DNA from: Tenacibaculum sp. SZ-18
GTDB taxonomy: Bacteria; Bacteroidota; Bacteroidia; Flavobacteriales; Flavobacteriaceae
NCBI RefSeq assembly: GCF_002813915.1
Contig: NZ_CP019335.1
Location: 1,471,777 to 1,535,776, forward strand
Length of the DNA: 64,000 nucleotides
Direction of reading: 5' to 3'
Positions within the stretch are counted from its first letter, which is position 1. Every line of letters starts with the position of its first letter. Made by a program: the position numbers and the translations under genes. This document shows positions 33,901 to 42,791 of the stretch, piece by piece. The notes under the pieces were generated by a model. The model saw only the letters and a program-made list of their open reading frames with translations, searched no databases and was not told the DNA's origin.

Positions 33901-35373
33901 ATGGACATGAGTTTAGAAAAATATTTCCAACAGTTTAGAAAAAACATCATCGGTATTGATCAAGAGTTTACAACTCCTTATGGTGTCAAAAAATTGATAT
34001 ATACCGATTGGACAGCAAGTGGACGATTATACAGGCCAATTGAGGAGAAATTAATAAATGAATTCGGACCATTTGTGGCGAATACACATACAGAAACTTC
34101 AACTTCAGGTGCGGCTATGACTTTAGCCTATCATGAAGCTAGAAACATTATAAAGCGTCATGTAAATGCTTCGAATGATGATGTGTTAATAACCGAAGGT
34201 TCTGGAATGACTGGTGTTGTAAATAAATTCCAACGAATTTTAGGGTTAAAGGTTTCTGAAAATCTTAAGGATTACACCGAGATTCCTGATGAAAAAAGAC
34301 CAATAGTTTTTGTAAGTCACATGGAACATCACTCGAATCAAACATCTTGGTTAGAAACAATCGCTGATGTTGAAGTTGTTCCTTGTAATGAAGAAGGTTT
34401 GGTTTGTTTGGAAATATTTGAAGAAGTAATAAAAAAATATGAAAGCAGACCGATTAAAATAGCTTCGATTATAGGTGGTTCTAATGTTACTGGAATTAAA
34501 ACCGATTATCATAAAGTAGCAGCATTAATTCATAAGTATAATGGACTTTGTTTTGTTGATTTTGCTTGTTCAGCTCCTTATGTAGATATAGATATGCATC
34601 CAGAAAACGAAGATGAATATTTAGATGCTGTATTCTTTTCTCCACATAAATTTCTAGGTGGTCCAGGTAGTTCTGGTGTTTTGATTTTTAATAAGAAATT
34701 ATATAAAAATGTGATTCCTGATAATCCAGGAGGAGGAACGGTTACTTATACAAATCCCTGGGGAGAACATGATTATATTGATGATGTTGAAACTCGTGAG
34801 GATGGAGGTACACCAGCGTTTTTACAAACCATTCGTATTGCGTTATCAATGCAATTAAAAGATCAAATGGGAACTAAAAATATGAAAAATAGAGAAGATG
34901 AAATAAACGAGGTTATGTTTGATTGTTTAGATTCTTTGAAAGATGTACATATTTTAGCTCCTGATCACAGAGATAGGTTGAGTATTTTTTCATTTTACTT
35001 TGAAAAGTACCATTTTAATTTAGTTGTAAAACTATTAAATGATCGATTTGGAATTCAAACACGTGGAGGATGCTCATGTGCTGGTACGTACGGTCATTTC
35101 TTATTAAATGTAGATAAAGAAACTTCTAAATCCATTTCCAACCAAATTCTTGAAGGTTGTAATTTAGAAAAACCAGGTTGGGTACGATTATCTATTCATC
35201 CTACAATTACGAATAAAGAATTAGGTTTTATCTGTGATTCATTAGTTGAATTACGTCAAAATATTGAAGAATGGTCTTTGGATTATGATTACGATCCTAT
35301 AAAAAATGATTACGTTCATAAATCGGTTGAAGCAGTTGAAAAGAAACTAGTTAAAGAATGGTTTTCATTTTAA
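33901..35373 (+). CDS. Class V aminotransferase-fold PLP enzyme
   Basis: The 490-residue protein belongs to the class V aminotransferase/cysteine desulfurase fold. It has THTETSTSG near the N-terminus, the PLP-ring Asp in LCFVDFACSAPYVD (near 220), and the Schiff-base Lys in FFSPHKFLGGPGSSG (Lys250). The late RGGCSCAGTYGH block has the Cys-rich loop seen in desulfurase-like members. I start at the ATG at 33901; a TTG one codon earlier is in frame. Whether it is an aminotransferase, a Cys desulfurase or a selenocysteine lyase-like enzyme cannot be decided. The M14 peptidase gene follows 16 bp downstream. Confidence 0.88.
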   Translation: MDMSLEKYFQQFRKNIIGIDQEFTTPYGVKKLIYTDWTASGRLYRPIEEKLINEFGPFVANTHTETSTSGAAMTLAYHEARNIIKRHVNASNDDVLITEGSGMTGVVNKFQRILGLKVSENLKDYTEIPDEKRPIVFVSHMEHHSNQTSWLETIADVEVVPCNEEGLVCLEIFEEVIKKYESRPIKIASIIGGSNVTGIKTDYHKVAALIHKYNGLCFVDFACSAPYVDIDMHPENEDEYLDAVFFSPHKFLGGPGSSGVLIFNKKLYKNVIPDNPGGGTVTYTNPWGEHDYIDDVETREDGGTPAFLQTIRIALSMQLKDQMGTKNMKNREDEINEVMFDCLDSLKDVHILAPDHRDRLSIFSFYFEKYHFNLVVKLLNDRFGIQTRGGCSCAGTYGHFLLNVDKETSKSISNQILEGCNLEKPGWVRLSIHPTITNKELGFICDSLVELRQNIEEWSLDYDYDPIKNDYVHKSVEAVEKKLVKEWFSF

Positions 35374-35389
35374 AATGATATAACATTAA

Positions 35390-36439
35390 ATGAGTTTACT
35401 AGATATAAATTTTTTAGAAAATAGCTATTCAGAAGTTAAAGAGAAACAGCTTTTCGGGAAATGGATTACTCTTGGTGATGTTCGCCCATTATATGATAAA
35501 TTGGATGACTCTATTTCCAGGGAAGTTATTGGTAAGTCGGAACAGGGAAGAGACATTTTTAAATTAAAAATCGGGAATGGAAAAAAACGGATTTTAATTT
35601 GGAGTCAGATGCATGGAAATGAAAGTACTGGTACAAAAGCTATTTTTGATTTTTTAAATTTTTATAAATTATTTCCCGATAATGAGATTGTTCAAAGGAT
35701 TGTTGAAAATTGCACTATCGAAATTGTACCAATGTTAAATCCTGATGGAGCACTGGCTTATACAAGAGTAAATTCAAATAATGTAGATTTAAATAGAGAT
35801 GCTGTTGATCAAAAAGCTTGTGAAAGCAAAATTTTAAGGAAGGTATTAGATAGTTTCAATCCGAAGTTCTGTTTTAATTTACATGATCAACGAACAATAT
35901 TTGGAGTAGAAGGAACTAGAAATCCTGCTACCATATCTTTTTTAGCTCCCTCAGAAGAAGTTACAAGGAAACTTACGAAAGGTAGAAAAGAAACGATGAA
36001 TGTAATTGTTGCAATGAATGAATTATTACAACAAATAATACCTAATCACATTGGAAGATACACAGATGAATTTTACCCAACAGCAACGGGAGATAATTTT
36101 CAAAAATTAGGTCATAATACTATATTAATTGAAGCGGGTCATTTTCCTGATGATTACAAGAGGGAAAAAACAAGAAAGTTTAATTTTTATTCTTTATTAC
36201 AAGGAATTTTTCATATTGCAGTGAGTAATAACTTCACAGAGCATGAATCTTATTTCTCAATTCCTAATAACGAGAAATCATTTTTAGATGTTATACATCG
36301 CAAACCAAATGGTAATGATATTGGTTTTTTATATAAAGATGAATTAATAGATAATCAACTTACTTCTAGATTACAAAAGGAGAAAACAGGTAATTTAGAA
36401 GAGTATTATGGTCACCACGAAATCGTTTTCGGACATTAA
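35390..36439 (+). CDS. M14-family zinc carboxypeptidase
   Basis: The 349-residue protein has M14 zinc-peptidase motifs: QMHGNESTG (HxxE, two zinc ligands) near residue 73, NPDGALAYTRVNSNNVDLNR near 123, the third ligand in FNLHDQR near 163, and the catalytic Glu in ILIEAGHF near 247. No signal peptide is visible, so it appears cytoplasmic, which is unusual for M14 digestive enzymes but common for peptidoglycan-recycling or amidoligase-related members. It follows the PLP-enzyme gene closely and may share its transcript. Confidence 0.9.
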   Translation: MSLLDINFLENSYSEVKEKQLFGKWITLGDVRPLYDKLDDSISREVIGKSEQGRDIFKLKIGNGKKRILIWSQMHGNESTGTKAIFDFLNFYKLFPDNEIVQRIVENCTIEIVPMLNPDGALAYTRVNSNNVDLNRDAVDQKACESKILRKVLDSFNPKFCFNLHDQRTIFGVEGTRNPATISFLAPSEEVTRKLTKGRKETMNVIVAMNELLQQIIPNHIGRYTDEFYPTATGDNFQKLGHNTILIEAGHFPDDYKREKTRKFNFYSLLQGIFHIAVSNNFTEHESYFSIPNNEKSFLDVIHRKPNGNDIGFLYKDELIDNQLTSRLQKEKTGNLEEYYGHHEIVFGH

Positions 36440-36499
36440 ATTTTTATTAAATATTAAATTTTATACCGCTTGGTATTAGTGTTTACTAATAATAATTTA

Positions 36500-36507
36500 T
36501 ATTTTTG
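36500..36507 (+). promoter_or_regulatory. Lrp-family gene promoter -7 element
   Basis: TATTTTTG matches TAnnTTTG, with a predicted start near 36514, about 20 bases before the ATG at 36534. Confidence 0.45.
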
Positions 36508-36533
36508 TCGAATACTATGAATAAAATTTAAAA

Positions 36534-37013
36534 ATGAAGAAATTTGTATTAGATGAAATCGATCATCAAATTTTAGATATACTAATCGAAAATGCTCGAA
36601 CTCCATTTACAGATATCGCTAAAAAGTTATTAGTGTCAGCAGGTACAATTCATGTACGTGTTAAGAAGATGGAGGATGAGGGAATTATTCAAGGATCTAC
36701 ATTAACGTTAGATTATGAAAAAATGGGATATTCGTTTATTGCACACGTAGGTATTTACTTAGAAAAGACTTCTATGACGCAGCACGTGATCGATAATTTA
36801 CGTCATATTCCAAATGTTACTGTTGCTTATGTAACGGCTGGTAAGTATAATATTTTTTGTAAAGTTCGTGCGAAAGATACAAACAATGCAAAAGATATTA
36901 TTTATCAAATTGATGAAATTCACGGTGTAAGTAGAACTGAAACTATGATTTCATTAGAAGAAAGCATCAACGATAAAAAGAGAATGATGCATGCTATATT
37001 TCAAGACTTTTAA
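36534..37013 (+). CDS. Lrp/AsnC-family transcriptional regulator
   Basis: The 159-residue protein has an N-terminal winged HTH (LDEIDHQILDILIENARTPF, then IAKKLLVSAGTIHVRVKKME) and a C-terminal RAM/AsnC ligand-binding domain from about residue 68 (HVGIYLEKTSMTQHVIDNL, VTAGKYNIFCKVRAKD). Such proteins assemble as octamers and sense amino acids. Its target genes are unknown. It is transcribed alone, with its own promoter and terminator. Confidence 0.93.
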   Translation: MKKFVLDEIDHQILDILIENARTPFTDIAKKLLVSAGTIHVRVKKMEDEGIIQGSTLTLDYEKMGYSFIAHVGIYLEKTSMTQHVIDNLRHIPNVTVAYVTAGKYNIFCKVRAKDTNNAKDIIYQIDEIHGVSRTETMISLEESINDKKRMMHAIFQDF

Positions 37014-37041
37014 TGTGTAAAGTTAATAAATGTATAAAAAG

Positions 37042-37073
37042 AAAGGAGTAATATAAACTATTACTCCTTTTTT
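37042..37073 (+). terminator. Terminator of the Lrp-family gene
   Basis: AAAGGAGTAAT and ATTACTCCTTT pair perfectly (11 bp) around loop ATAAACT, followed by more T. A weaker hairpin at about 37080-37103 may serve the convergent amylase gene. Confidence 0.85.
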
Positions 37074-37119
37074 GTGGATAAGGTTCTCTTAATAAAGAGC
37101 CTTCAGTGTTTAATGGAAT

Positions 37120-39894
37120 TTATTTCACCAGCAATTTAAGTGTGAATTGTTTTTCGTTCGTATTTCCTTTAACAAAATATAAGCCTCGAGATAAGCCTTC
37201 GATGTCGAAATTATTATTTTGATAATAACGTCCTTCAAAAGTCAAAACCTGTTTTCCTGAGATATCATATATAGTAACATTTTCTACTTCCTTGTTGAAT
37301 TTGATAAAGGAGCTACTTGGATTAGGATAACATGTTAAATTATTATTATTTAGAATTATATCGCTATCAGATAGTGTTACTGCAGAACTAGCAAATATTT
37401 TAAATTCTCCTGGCTGTAGCAACATACTAGTATTTACATTAGTGACTTCCATAGTGGTATTTGCATCTAATAAATCATACCAAGTTCCAGTTTGTTGAAA
37501 ACCTGGAATAGCGGCTTGTTCAGTGATTCCAAAATTACCGATTATTGTAACGTATTGTAAATCATCAGAACTATTATCGTTAGTTAAATGAATTGTTTTA
37601 ATTCCAGTTGATGCATTTACATCTAAAGTAAAATTACTTGTTCTAAAAATATCTTCTTGCTTTTTTAATGCAATTAATTTTGCCCAAGTATCATATAAAC
37701 TTTTTCTATTTGTATCATTTGCATATTCCCAACGAATTGGTTTGTTTCCAGTTCTTCCGTTAAAATCAATACTAACATCATAGCCTAACTCACCAAATTG
37801 CCAAATCATTTTTGGACCAGGAACCGTAAAATAAAATGCTCCAGCACCAGCTAATCTGTTTAAAGCTGTTGACAATTCTTGAGTGTCATAAAAAGCGTTC
37901 GAATTTCCAAAGTTTAAATTTCTATACATGATTCGTTCTTCATCATGACTTTCCATGTAGGAAATATTCGCAGGAGTTGTCCAACCTCTATTTTTATAAT
38001 TAATCCATGAAAAATTAGATTTTCCATTGTCGTGATAACCCATATTAGTTTCACTATAATTAGGATTTAAATTACTCCACATCATAATTCCTTTACCTTC
38101 ACTTAAGCGATAATTGACCCATTCTGTTTCTTCTTGATTTGTTCCAAGGTGTTCAAATATGACATAAAAATCATTATCAATTTCCCATTGATAATCTGCA
38201 TATTCCTTTAAAACTGCAACACGGTCTGCCTGCATAGCACTTGTACAACTTTCATCTGATGCTGTACAGTTTTGAGTGAATCCTTTTGTTAAATCCCAAC
38301 GGAAACCGTCTATTTTGTATTCTTCAATCCAATATTGAGTAGTTCTTTTTACATAATCTTTAGTTGCCTGTTGACTGTGATTAAAATCATTAAAAACGTT
38401 GAATGAATGCCGAGGAGTTTCATTGAAAAAAGGACTATCAGCAGAAGCTTGTCCTCCATAATTCCCATCGTCTGTATTCCACATTCTGTAGTAAGGATTT
38501 TGACCTGTAGCATGATTGTAAACTATATCTAAAATTACCGCAATTCCTCTTTTATGACACTCATCTACCAATTGTTTAAAAGCAGTCTTTGTTCCATAGT
38601 ATTTATCTAATGCCATATGAAAAGAAGGATTATAACCCCAAGATTCATTTCCATCGAATTCACTTACTGGCATAAATTCGATAGCATTAATACCTAAATC
38701 TTGTAAATAATCTAATCTAGATTTAACAGCATCAAAACTATGTAAAGCATCAAAATCTCGAATTAATAATTCGTAAATTACTAAGTCAGTTTTAGCAGGT
38801 TTTACAAAATTTGTTACTTCCCAATTAAAAGGAGTATCACCAGTTCTAAATAAGGTGACAGCATGATTTGTTTTTTCTGTAGGATACGTTGGAAGATTTG
38901 GATAAGTTACAGCATCAATAAATTGATCATTACTTTCAGTTAAGACTATTGTAGAATAAGGATCTGCAACTTTTATTTCTGCATCAATTAGGTATTGATA
39001 CATATGATTTGTTTGTGAGGATAAACCTGTTAACTCAATCCAAAATCTATCATTAGATGGATCCTTTTTCATTGAGTAATTATTATCTAATTGCCAGTCA
39101 TTAAAATCACCAATAACATGAACAAACTCTTTACCTGGAGCATAAAATACTAAAGTTGCCGTAGTAGGATCTGTTTCATTTAAGTTTAATCCATCTTTAA
39201 GTCCGTCTGGTAAGGCTTCTTCAACAACAGTTGGCCTAACTATTACTTCAAACGAAACTGTTTTCTTATCTCCATCATTTGTAGCATCTAATTCAAAAGT
39301 AGTATTTTCTGTAACGTTAGCATTGTAACTATAATTAGTTATGCTATTTTTAGTATCAATTGAAGTATTATTAGCTTTTAAATTAAAATTAGCAACTAAT
39401 GAAGAAGTCGCAGAAATAGAAACATTATCTCCTGAATTAATAATCGTAGAAGACGATACAGGTGTATTAAGTGTTAATTGGAATTTTCCAACTTCGAATA
39501 GTTTATCCTGAGACTTTTTATCACCGCTTCCATCTTTTGCTTTAACTAACATTCCAATTCTACCAATACCACTTCTATTGTAAAATGTAGTAGGAGTAAA
39601 GCTTATAGAGTATGTACCATCGCCATTATTTGTAAGCTTTTGTGCTTCATTTGAATTTGTCCAACTACCGTTTGTTGGTGAGTCTATAATATTGCCATCA
39701 TTTGTATCATATGACCAAGACCATAAGTAAATATCGGTAACACCCCAAGATGCAGGATTGACATCAGATACAGTTATTGTAATTTGTTCGTCTTCGTTAA
39801 ATGTACTAGGACTTACAGAAAACGTAACGTTTTGTTGTTGCCCAATTAAAATAGAGGGGATTAAAAATGATAAGAGTATAAAGATTTTTTTCAT
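37120..39894 (-). CDS. Secreted GH13 alpha-amylase-type enzyme with T9SS sorting domain
   Basis: The 924-residue protein has a signal peptide (to about residue 19), two N-terminal beta-sandwich domains (about 25-220) and a CBM48/E-set domain (about 240-345, VHVIGDFNDWQLDNNYSMKK). A GH13 barrel follows at about 365-760, with DGFRWDLTKGF (nucleophile Asp534), YVIFEHLG (acid/base Glu581) and YMESHDEERI (Asp651). The last ~80 residues (CYPNPSSSF ... FTLKLLVK) are a type A sorting domain of the Por secretion system, so it is exported to or beyond the cell surface. It is the last gene of the susC-susD-susE unit and takes the place of the lipoprotein SusG. It probably cuts starch or glycogen outside the cell. 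Confidence 0.95.
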   Translation of the reverse strand: MKKIFILLSFLIPSILIGQQQNVTFSVSPSTFNEDEQITITVSDVNPASWGVTDIYLWSWSYDTNDGNIIDSPTNGSWTNSNEAQKLTNNGDGTYSISFTPTTFYNRSGIGRIGMLVKAKDGSGDKKSQDKLFEVGKFQLTLNTPVSSSTIINSGDNVSISATSSLVANFNLKANNTSIDTKNSITNYSYNANVTENTTFELDATNDGDKKTVSFEVIVRPTVVEEALPDGLKDGLNLNETDPTTATLVFYAPGKEFVHVIGDFNDWQLDNNYSMKKDPSNDRFWIELTGLSSQTNHMYQYLIDAEIKVADPYSTIVLTESNDQFIDAVTYPNLPTYPTEKTNHAVTLFRTGDTPFNWEVTNFVKPAKTDLVIYELLIRDFDALHSFDAVKSRLDYLQDLGINAIEFMPVSEFDGNESWGYNPSFHMALDKYYGTKTAFKQLVDECHKRGIAVILDIVYNHATGQNPYYRMWNTDDGNYGGQASADSPFFNETPRHSFNVFNDFNHSQQATKDYVKRTTQYWIEEYKIDGFRWDLTKGFTQNCTASDESCTSAMQADRVAVLKEYADYQWEIDNDFYVIFEHLGTNQEETEWVNYRLSEGKGIMMWSNLNPNYSETNMGYHDNGKSNFSWINYKNRGWTTPANISYMESHDEERIMYRNLNFGNSNAFYDTQELSTALNRLAGAGAFYFTVPGPKMIWQFGELGYDVSIDFNGRTGNKPIRWEYANDTNRKSLYDTWAKLIALKKQEDIFRTSNFTLDVNASTGIKTIHLTNDNSSDDLQYVTIIGNFGITEQAAIPGFQQTGTWYDLLDANTTMEVTNVNTSMLLQPGEFKIFASSAVTLSDSDIILNNNNLTCYPNPSSSFIKFNKEVENVTIYDISGKQVLTFEGRYYQNNNFDIEGLSRGLYFVKGNTNEKQFTLKLLVK

Positions 39895-39914
39895 TTTCTA
39901 TTTTGTTAAACGTA

Positions 39915-39955
39915 AAAACTATCCATAACTAGTATATTAGTGTATGGATAGTTTT
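39915..39955 (-). terminator. Intra-operon hairpin before the T9SS amylase gene
   Basis: AAAACTATCCATA and TATGGATAGTTTT (39915-39927, 39943-39955) form a perfect 13-bp stem around a 15-base loop. On the minus strand it is followed by only TTTT (within the stem) and TACGTTT, so it may be a partial terminator or an mRNA-stability element separating susE from the amylase gene. Confidence 0.55.
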
Positions 39956-39978
39956 ATTACATATATTTATAAACTTTT

Positions 39979-41658
39979 TTAAGGTTGTTTCGTATATGTT
40001 GGATTCGCTGGATCTGAAAAATCAAGAACGAATGAGAATGTTCCAGCTGCAGTAGATAAATTAGCCCCACCTTCTTCTAAAACACCGTCACCACCATTAT
40101 CACCATAGTTAACAGTCCAATCGTTATTTGATCTGAACTTGTATTCACCATCAATTAAAGTAACATCATTTAAAATCCAAATATCATCGAAAGGACGAGA
40201 CCAATCTCTAGTAAATTGTGCATCCGGAGTAGCTCCCCAGTCATTATATGCACCACCTACTAATCCCCAAATGTTATCAATTTGTTCTAATGTATAGCTT
40301 TTGTCATTTAAATCAACAGTAACAATATAGTTTCCTGCCGTAGTTGTGATGTTAGCACCTCCATCATCTAAAGTTCCGTCAGCACCATCATCTCCATAAT
40401 TAACAGCCCAGTCATTGTTCATTCTGAACTTCATTTCACCATCTAATAAAGTAACAATTCCTCTAAATACATCAGAGTATTGATCATATTCTAACATGAA
40501 ATCAGGACTTGCTCCCCAGTCATTATAGGCAGAACCAACAATTCCTAAAGAGAATGATTCAATAGTGTACGTATTATTATTAAAGTCTAATGTAATTTTA
40601 TAGGATCCAGCAGTTACGGCAATATTAGCACCACCAGCTTCGATTGAACCATCAGCTCCGTTATCTCCAAAGTTATTTGCCCAATCATTATTTTCTCTAA
40701 ATTTAATTTCACCGTCAATTAAAGTAACATAAGCAGCAAGAACGCCATCTACATCCGTTTTAAAGAATGGTAAATCAGGAGTCGCTCCCCAGTCATTCGC
40801 TGCAGAACCAACAATTCCCCATGTTGTAGATAAATCTAAAACTGTTAAATAAGTAGTTATAGAAACTGTCATTGGATTTCCAACTCTTTCTAAAACATCA
40901 TTTGTTGAATTTGTAATTACTGAACGTAATCTCAATTGTATTTTCCCTGTAGTATCAGGAGCAATTCCTAATCCTTGAGCCACCGAATTTAATTTCGCAT
41001 GTGTTACAGTAATTGATTTATTATTTGTTGCTGTAGCTACTTCTACTGGACTATCAAAAGTACCAGTTTCAGTGTCTGCTTCTAAATAGTATTCAACTGT
41101 AACTCCTAAATTAGAATCTAGAATAGGATCATTAATTGTAATATCTAAAGCATTTTCATCGTTTTGTTCTAATGTTAAAGTAAATGTATCTCCATCTGAT
41201 AATCCAGTTTCTACTGATGCAGGATTTACGGGATAAGTCGTAACTAACAATAAAACTGAATTACTTACAGTTTCACTTGCCTTTACTCTTAAATAAACTG
41301 GAACATCTGAGAAATTTGTAATTCCAGCATTATTGATAGCATCGTTAAATGCTGCAACAGTCATTGAAAAAGCTTTTTCAGATGACGTACCCAAACTACT
41401 CGGATTAGAAAAAGATTCGTCTGTAGACATTTCTATTTCATAAGAACTACTTCCCGTAACTTCATCTTTCCATGTAACTGTAAAAGCTGGATTATCGGGT
41501 AAAGAGTAATTTAAAAATACACTAGAAATTCCAGGCATTTCTAATTCAAATGCAGGATCGGCTTGTGTTAAGTTTAAACTTTCTTCAGTTTCACAAGAAA
41601 CTAATAAGAAAACGGTAGCGATTAATGCTAAACCAATTTTATTTATAATTTTTTTCAT
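39979..41658 (-). CDS. susE: SusE/SusF-like starch-binding outer-membrane lipoprotein with three repeats
   Basis: The 559-residue protein has a lipoprotein signal ending in VFLLVSC (Cys22). A SusE-type N-terminal domain (about 28-145) and a second beta-sandwich (about 146-275) follow. Three ~90-residue starch-binding-like repeats occupy 280-368, 371-458 and 464-557. Each has the pattern WG(I/L)VG-A-NDWGA-PD, (L)IDGE-KFR-NNDW, NYGD(N/D)G-DG and GGAN. Tandem surface binding modules like these hold the polymer near SusD and the amylase. It follows the second SusE-like gene by 16 bp. The symbol is by family; SusF would be equally apt. Confidence 0.9.
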   Translation of the reverse strand: MKKIINKIGLALIATVFLLVSCETEESLNLTQADPAFELEMPGISSVFLNYSLPDNPAFTVTWKDEVTGSSSYEIEMSTDESFSNPSSLGTSSEKAFSMTVAAFNDAINNAGITNFSDVPVYLRVKASETVSNSVLLLVTTYPVNPASVETGLSDGDTFTLTLEQNDENALDITINDPILDSNLGVTVEYYLEADTETGTFDSPVEVATATNNKSITVTHAKLNSVAQGLGIAPDTTGKIQLRLRSVITNSTNDVLERVGNPMTVSITTYLTVLDLSTTWGIVGSAANDWGATPDLPFFKTDVDGVLAAYVTLIDGEIKFRENNDWANNFGDNGADGSIEAGGANIAVTAGSYKITLDFNNNTYTIESFSLGIVGSAYNDWGASPDFMLEYDQYSDVFRGIVTLLDGEMKFRMNNDWAVNYGDDGADGTLDDGGANITTTAGNYIVTVDLNDKSYTLEQIDNIWGLVGGAYNDWGATPDAQFTRDWSRPFDDIWILNDVTLIDGEYKFRSNNDWTVNYGDNGGDGVLEEGGANLSTAAGTFSFVLDFSDPANPTYTKQP

Positions 41659-41674
41659 CTTTCCTTAATTTAAA

Positions 41675-42772
41675 TTATAGATTTAATGGAACAAGAATAT
41701 ACTGACCTGTTAAATCATTGAACCAGATATCATAATCATCTTCAACAATTACAGGAATACTTGCACCACCACTAGTAGCTACTCCAGAGAATGAAGTATT
41801 ACTTCCCCATAATGCACCTGAATCTGTTGCAAATTGAAAATTACCTGGCTTTAAACGTACTGCACTTGCATACCAAATATGTCCATCAAAAGTTAAAGCA
41901 GATAATGGTGTAGCAGTGTTTAGAGAAGATCCTTGAGCTGTTAAAGTTCCTGGACTAGTGATTCCTGAAGCATCAAATGGTACAAATGAAAAATCTTTAG
42001 TAGCAAAATTAATAGTGAAAGTATAGAAACCAGGAGTAATATTAGCATCTCCTGCTGTTGGGAATCTTTCAGGATCGTTTCCACCACCTGGATTCACTTC
42101 AATGCTAGTCCCATCATTAGTTCCCCATTGTGGTTGCCATAATCCTTTTGTTTCAAGAACTTTGAATTGTCCATCACTAAAGTATCCTGTATATGTGAAT
42201 AAATTTTCGTCATTAGCATCTCTATATAATGCTGGGTTATTATTATTGTTGTCCCATCCTGGTGAAGTACCATCTCCAACTAAATAATAATCCTCGAATA
42301 CATAATTGAAATATGGATAAACATTCATACTAATACTATTTGACGTTGAAGGTACGGCATTCTGAGTACCTAAAGAGGACACAACTCTTGCGTGTAAAGT
42401 TGACCATTCAAACGGATTTAACCCTGCATTACCAGCAGCAGAGTTTAATTCGGCCATGGAAAAAGTTACAGCGTTTTCACCCGTTACTGATGAAGCTGTA
42501 ACTGGATTTGTAAAGTTTTCATCATTTGCAAACTCTATATTGTATACAACAGCAGCTTGTTGTCCGTAATCTGCACTCTGCCAACTAAGTGTTAGAGCAG
42601 GAGTAGAAGTATTTACTGGATCAAGTTCAATATCAGAAATATTTAAACCTTGTAAAACTGGGGCAGTAGGATTATCTGAAACCGAAAATGTATCGGTTGT
42701 ATCATCACATCCTACGATACTTACCATTAAGGTAAGTATCGTGATGTAAGTTAATTTATATATATTTTTCAT
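41675..42772 (-). CDS. SusE-like outer-membrane lipoprotein
   Basis: The 365-residue protein has a lipoprotein signal (MKNIYKLTYITILTLMVSIVGC, lipidated Cys22). A SusE N-terminal domain lies at about 30-150 (APVLQGLNISDIELDPVNTS, then ALTLSWQSADYG). Two different starch-binding-type modules follow, at about 155-262 (YLVGDGTSPGWDNNNNNPAL) and 270-365 (HIWYASAVRLKPGNFQFATD). It is likely surface-exposed and binds alpha-glucan. It lies between susD (19 bp) and the second SusE gene. A perfect 12-bp stem-loop lies inside its signal-peptide coding sequence (42714-42742). Confidence 0.88.
   Translation of the reverse strand: MKNIYKLTYITILTLMVSIVGCDDTTDTFSVSDNPTAPVLQGLNISDIELDPVNTSTPALTLSWQSADYGQQAAVVYNIEFANDENFTNPVTASSVTGENAVTFSMAELNSAAGNAGLNPFEWSTLHARVVSSLGTQNAVPSTSNSISMNVYPYFNYVFEDYYLVGDGTSPGWDNNNNNPALYRDANDENLFTYTGYFSDGQFKVLETKGLWQPQWGTNDGTSIEVNPGGGNDPERFPTAGDANITPGFYTFTINFATKDFSFVPFDASGITSPGTLTAQGSSLNTATPLSALTFDGHIWYASAVRLKPGNFQFATDSGALWGSNTSFSGVATSGGASIPVIVEDDYDIWFNDLTGQYILVPLNL
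42714..42742 (-). promoter_or_regulatory. Intragenic stem-loop in the SusE-like signal sequence
   Basis: ACGATACTTACC and GGTAAGTATCGT form a perfect 12-bp stem with a 5-base loop. A 2-base bulge further out allows four more pairs (CATC with GATG). It covers codons 11-20 of the gene at 41675-42772, about 30-60 bases after the start codon. A role in mRNA processing or translation is inferred. Confidence 0.5.
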
Positions 42773-42791
42773 ATTAGTTCTATCTTTTTGA

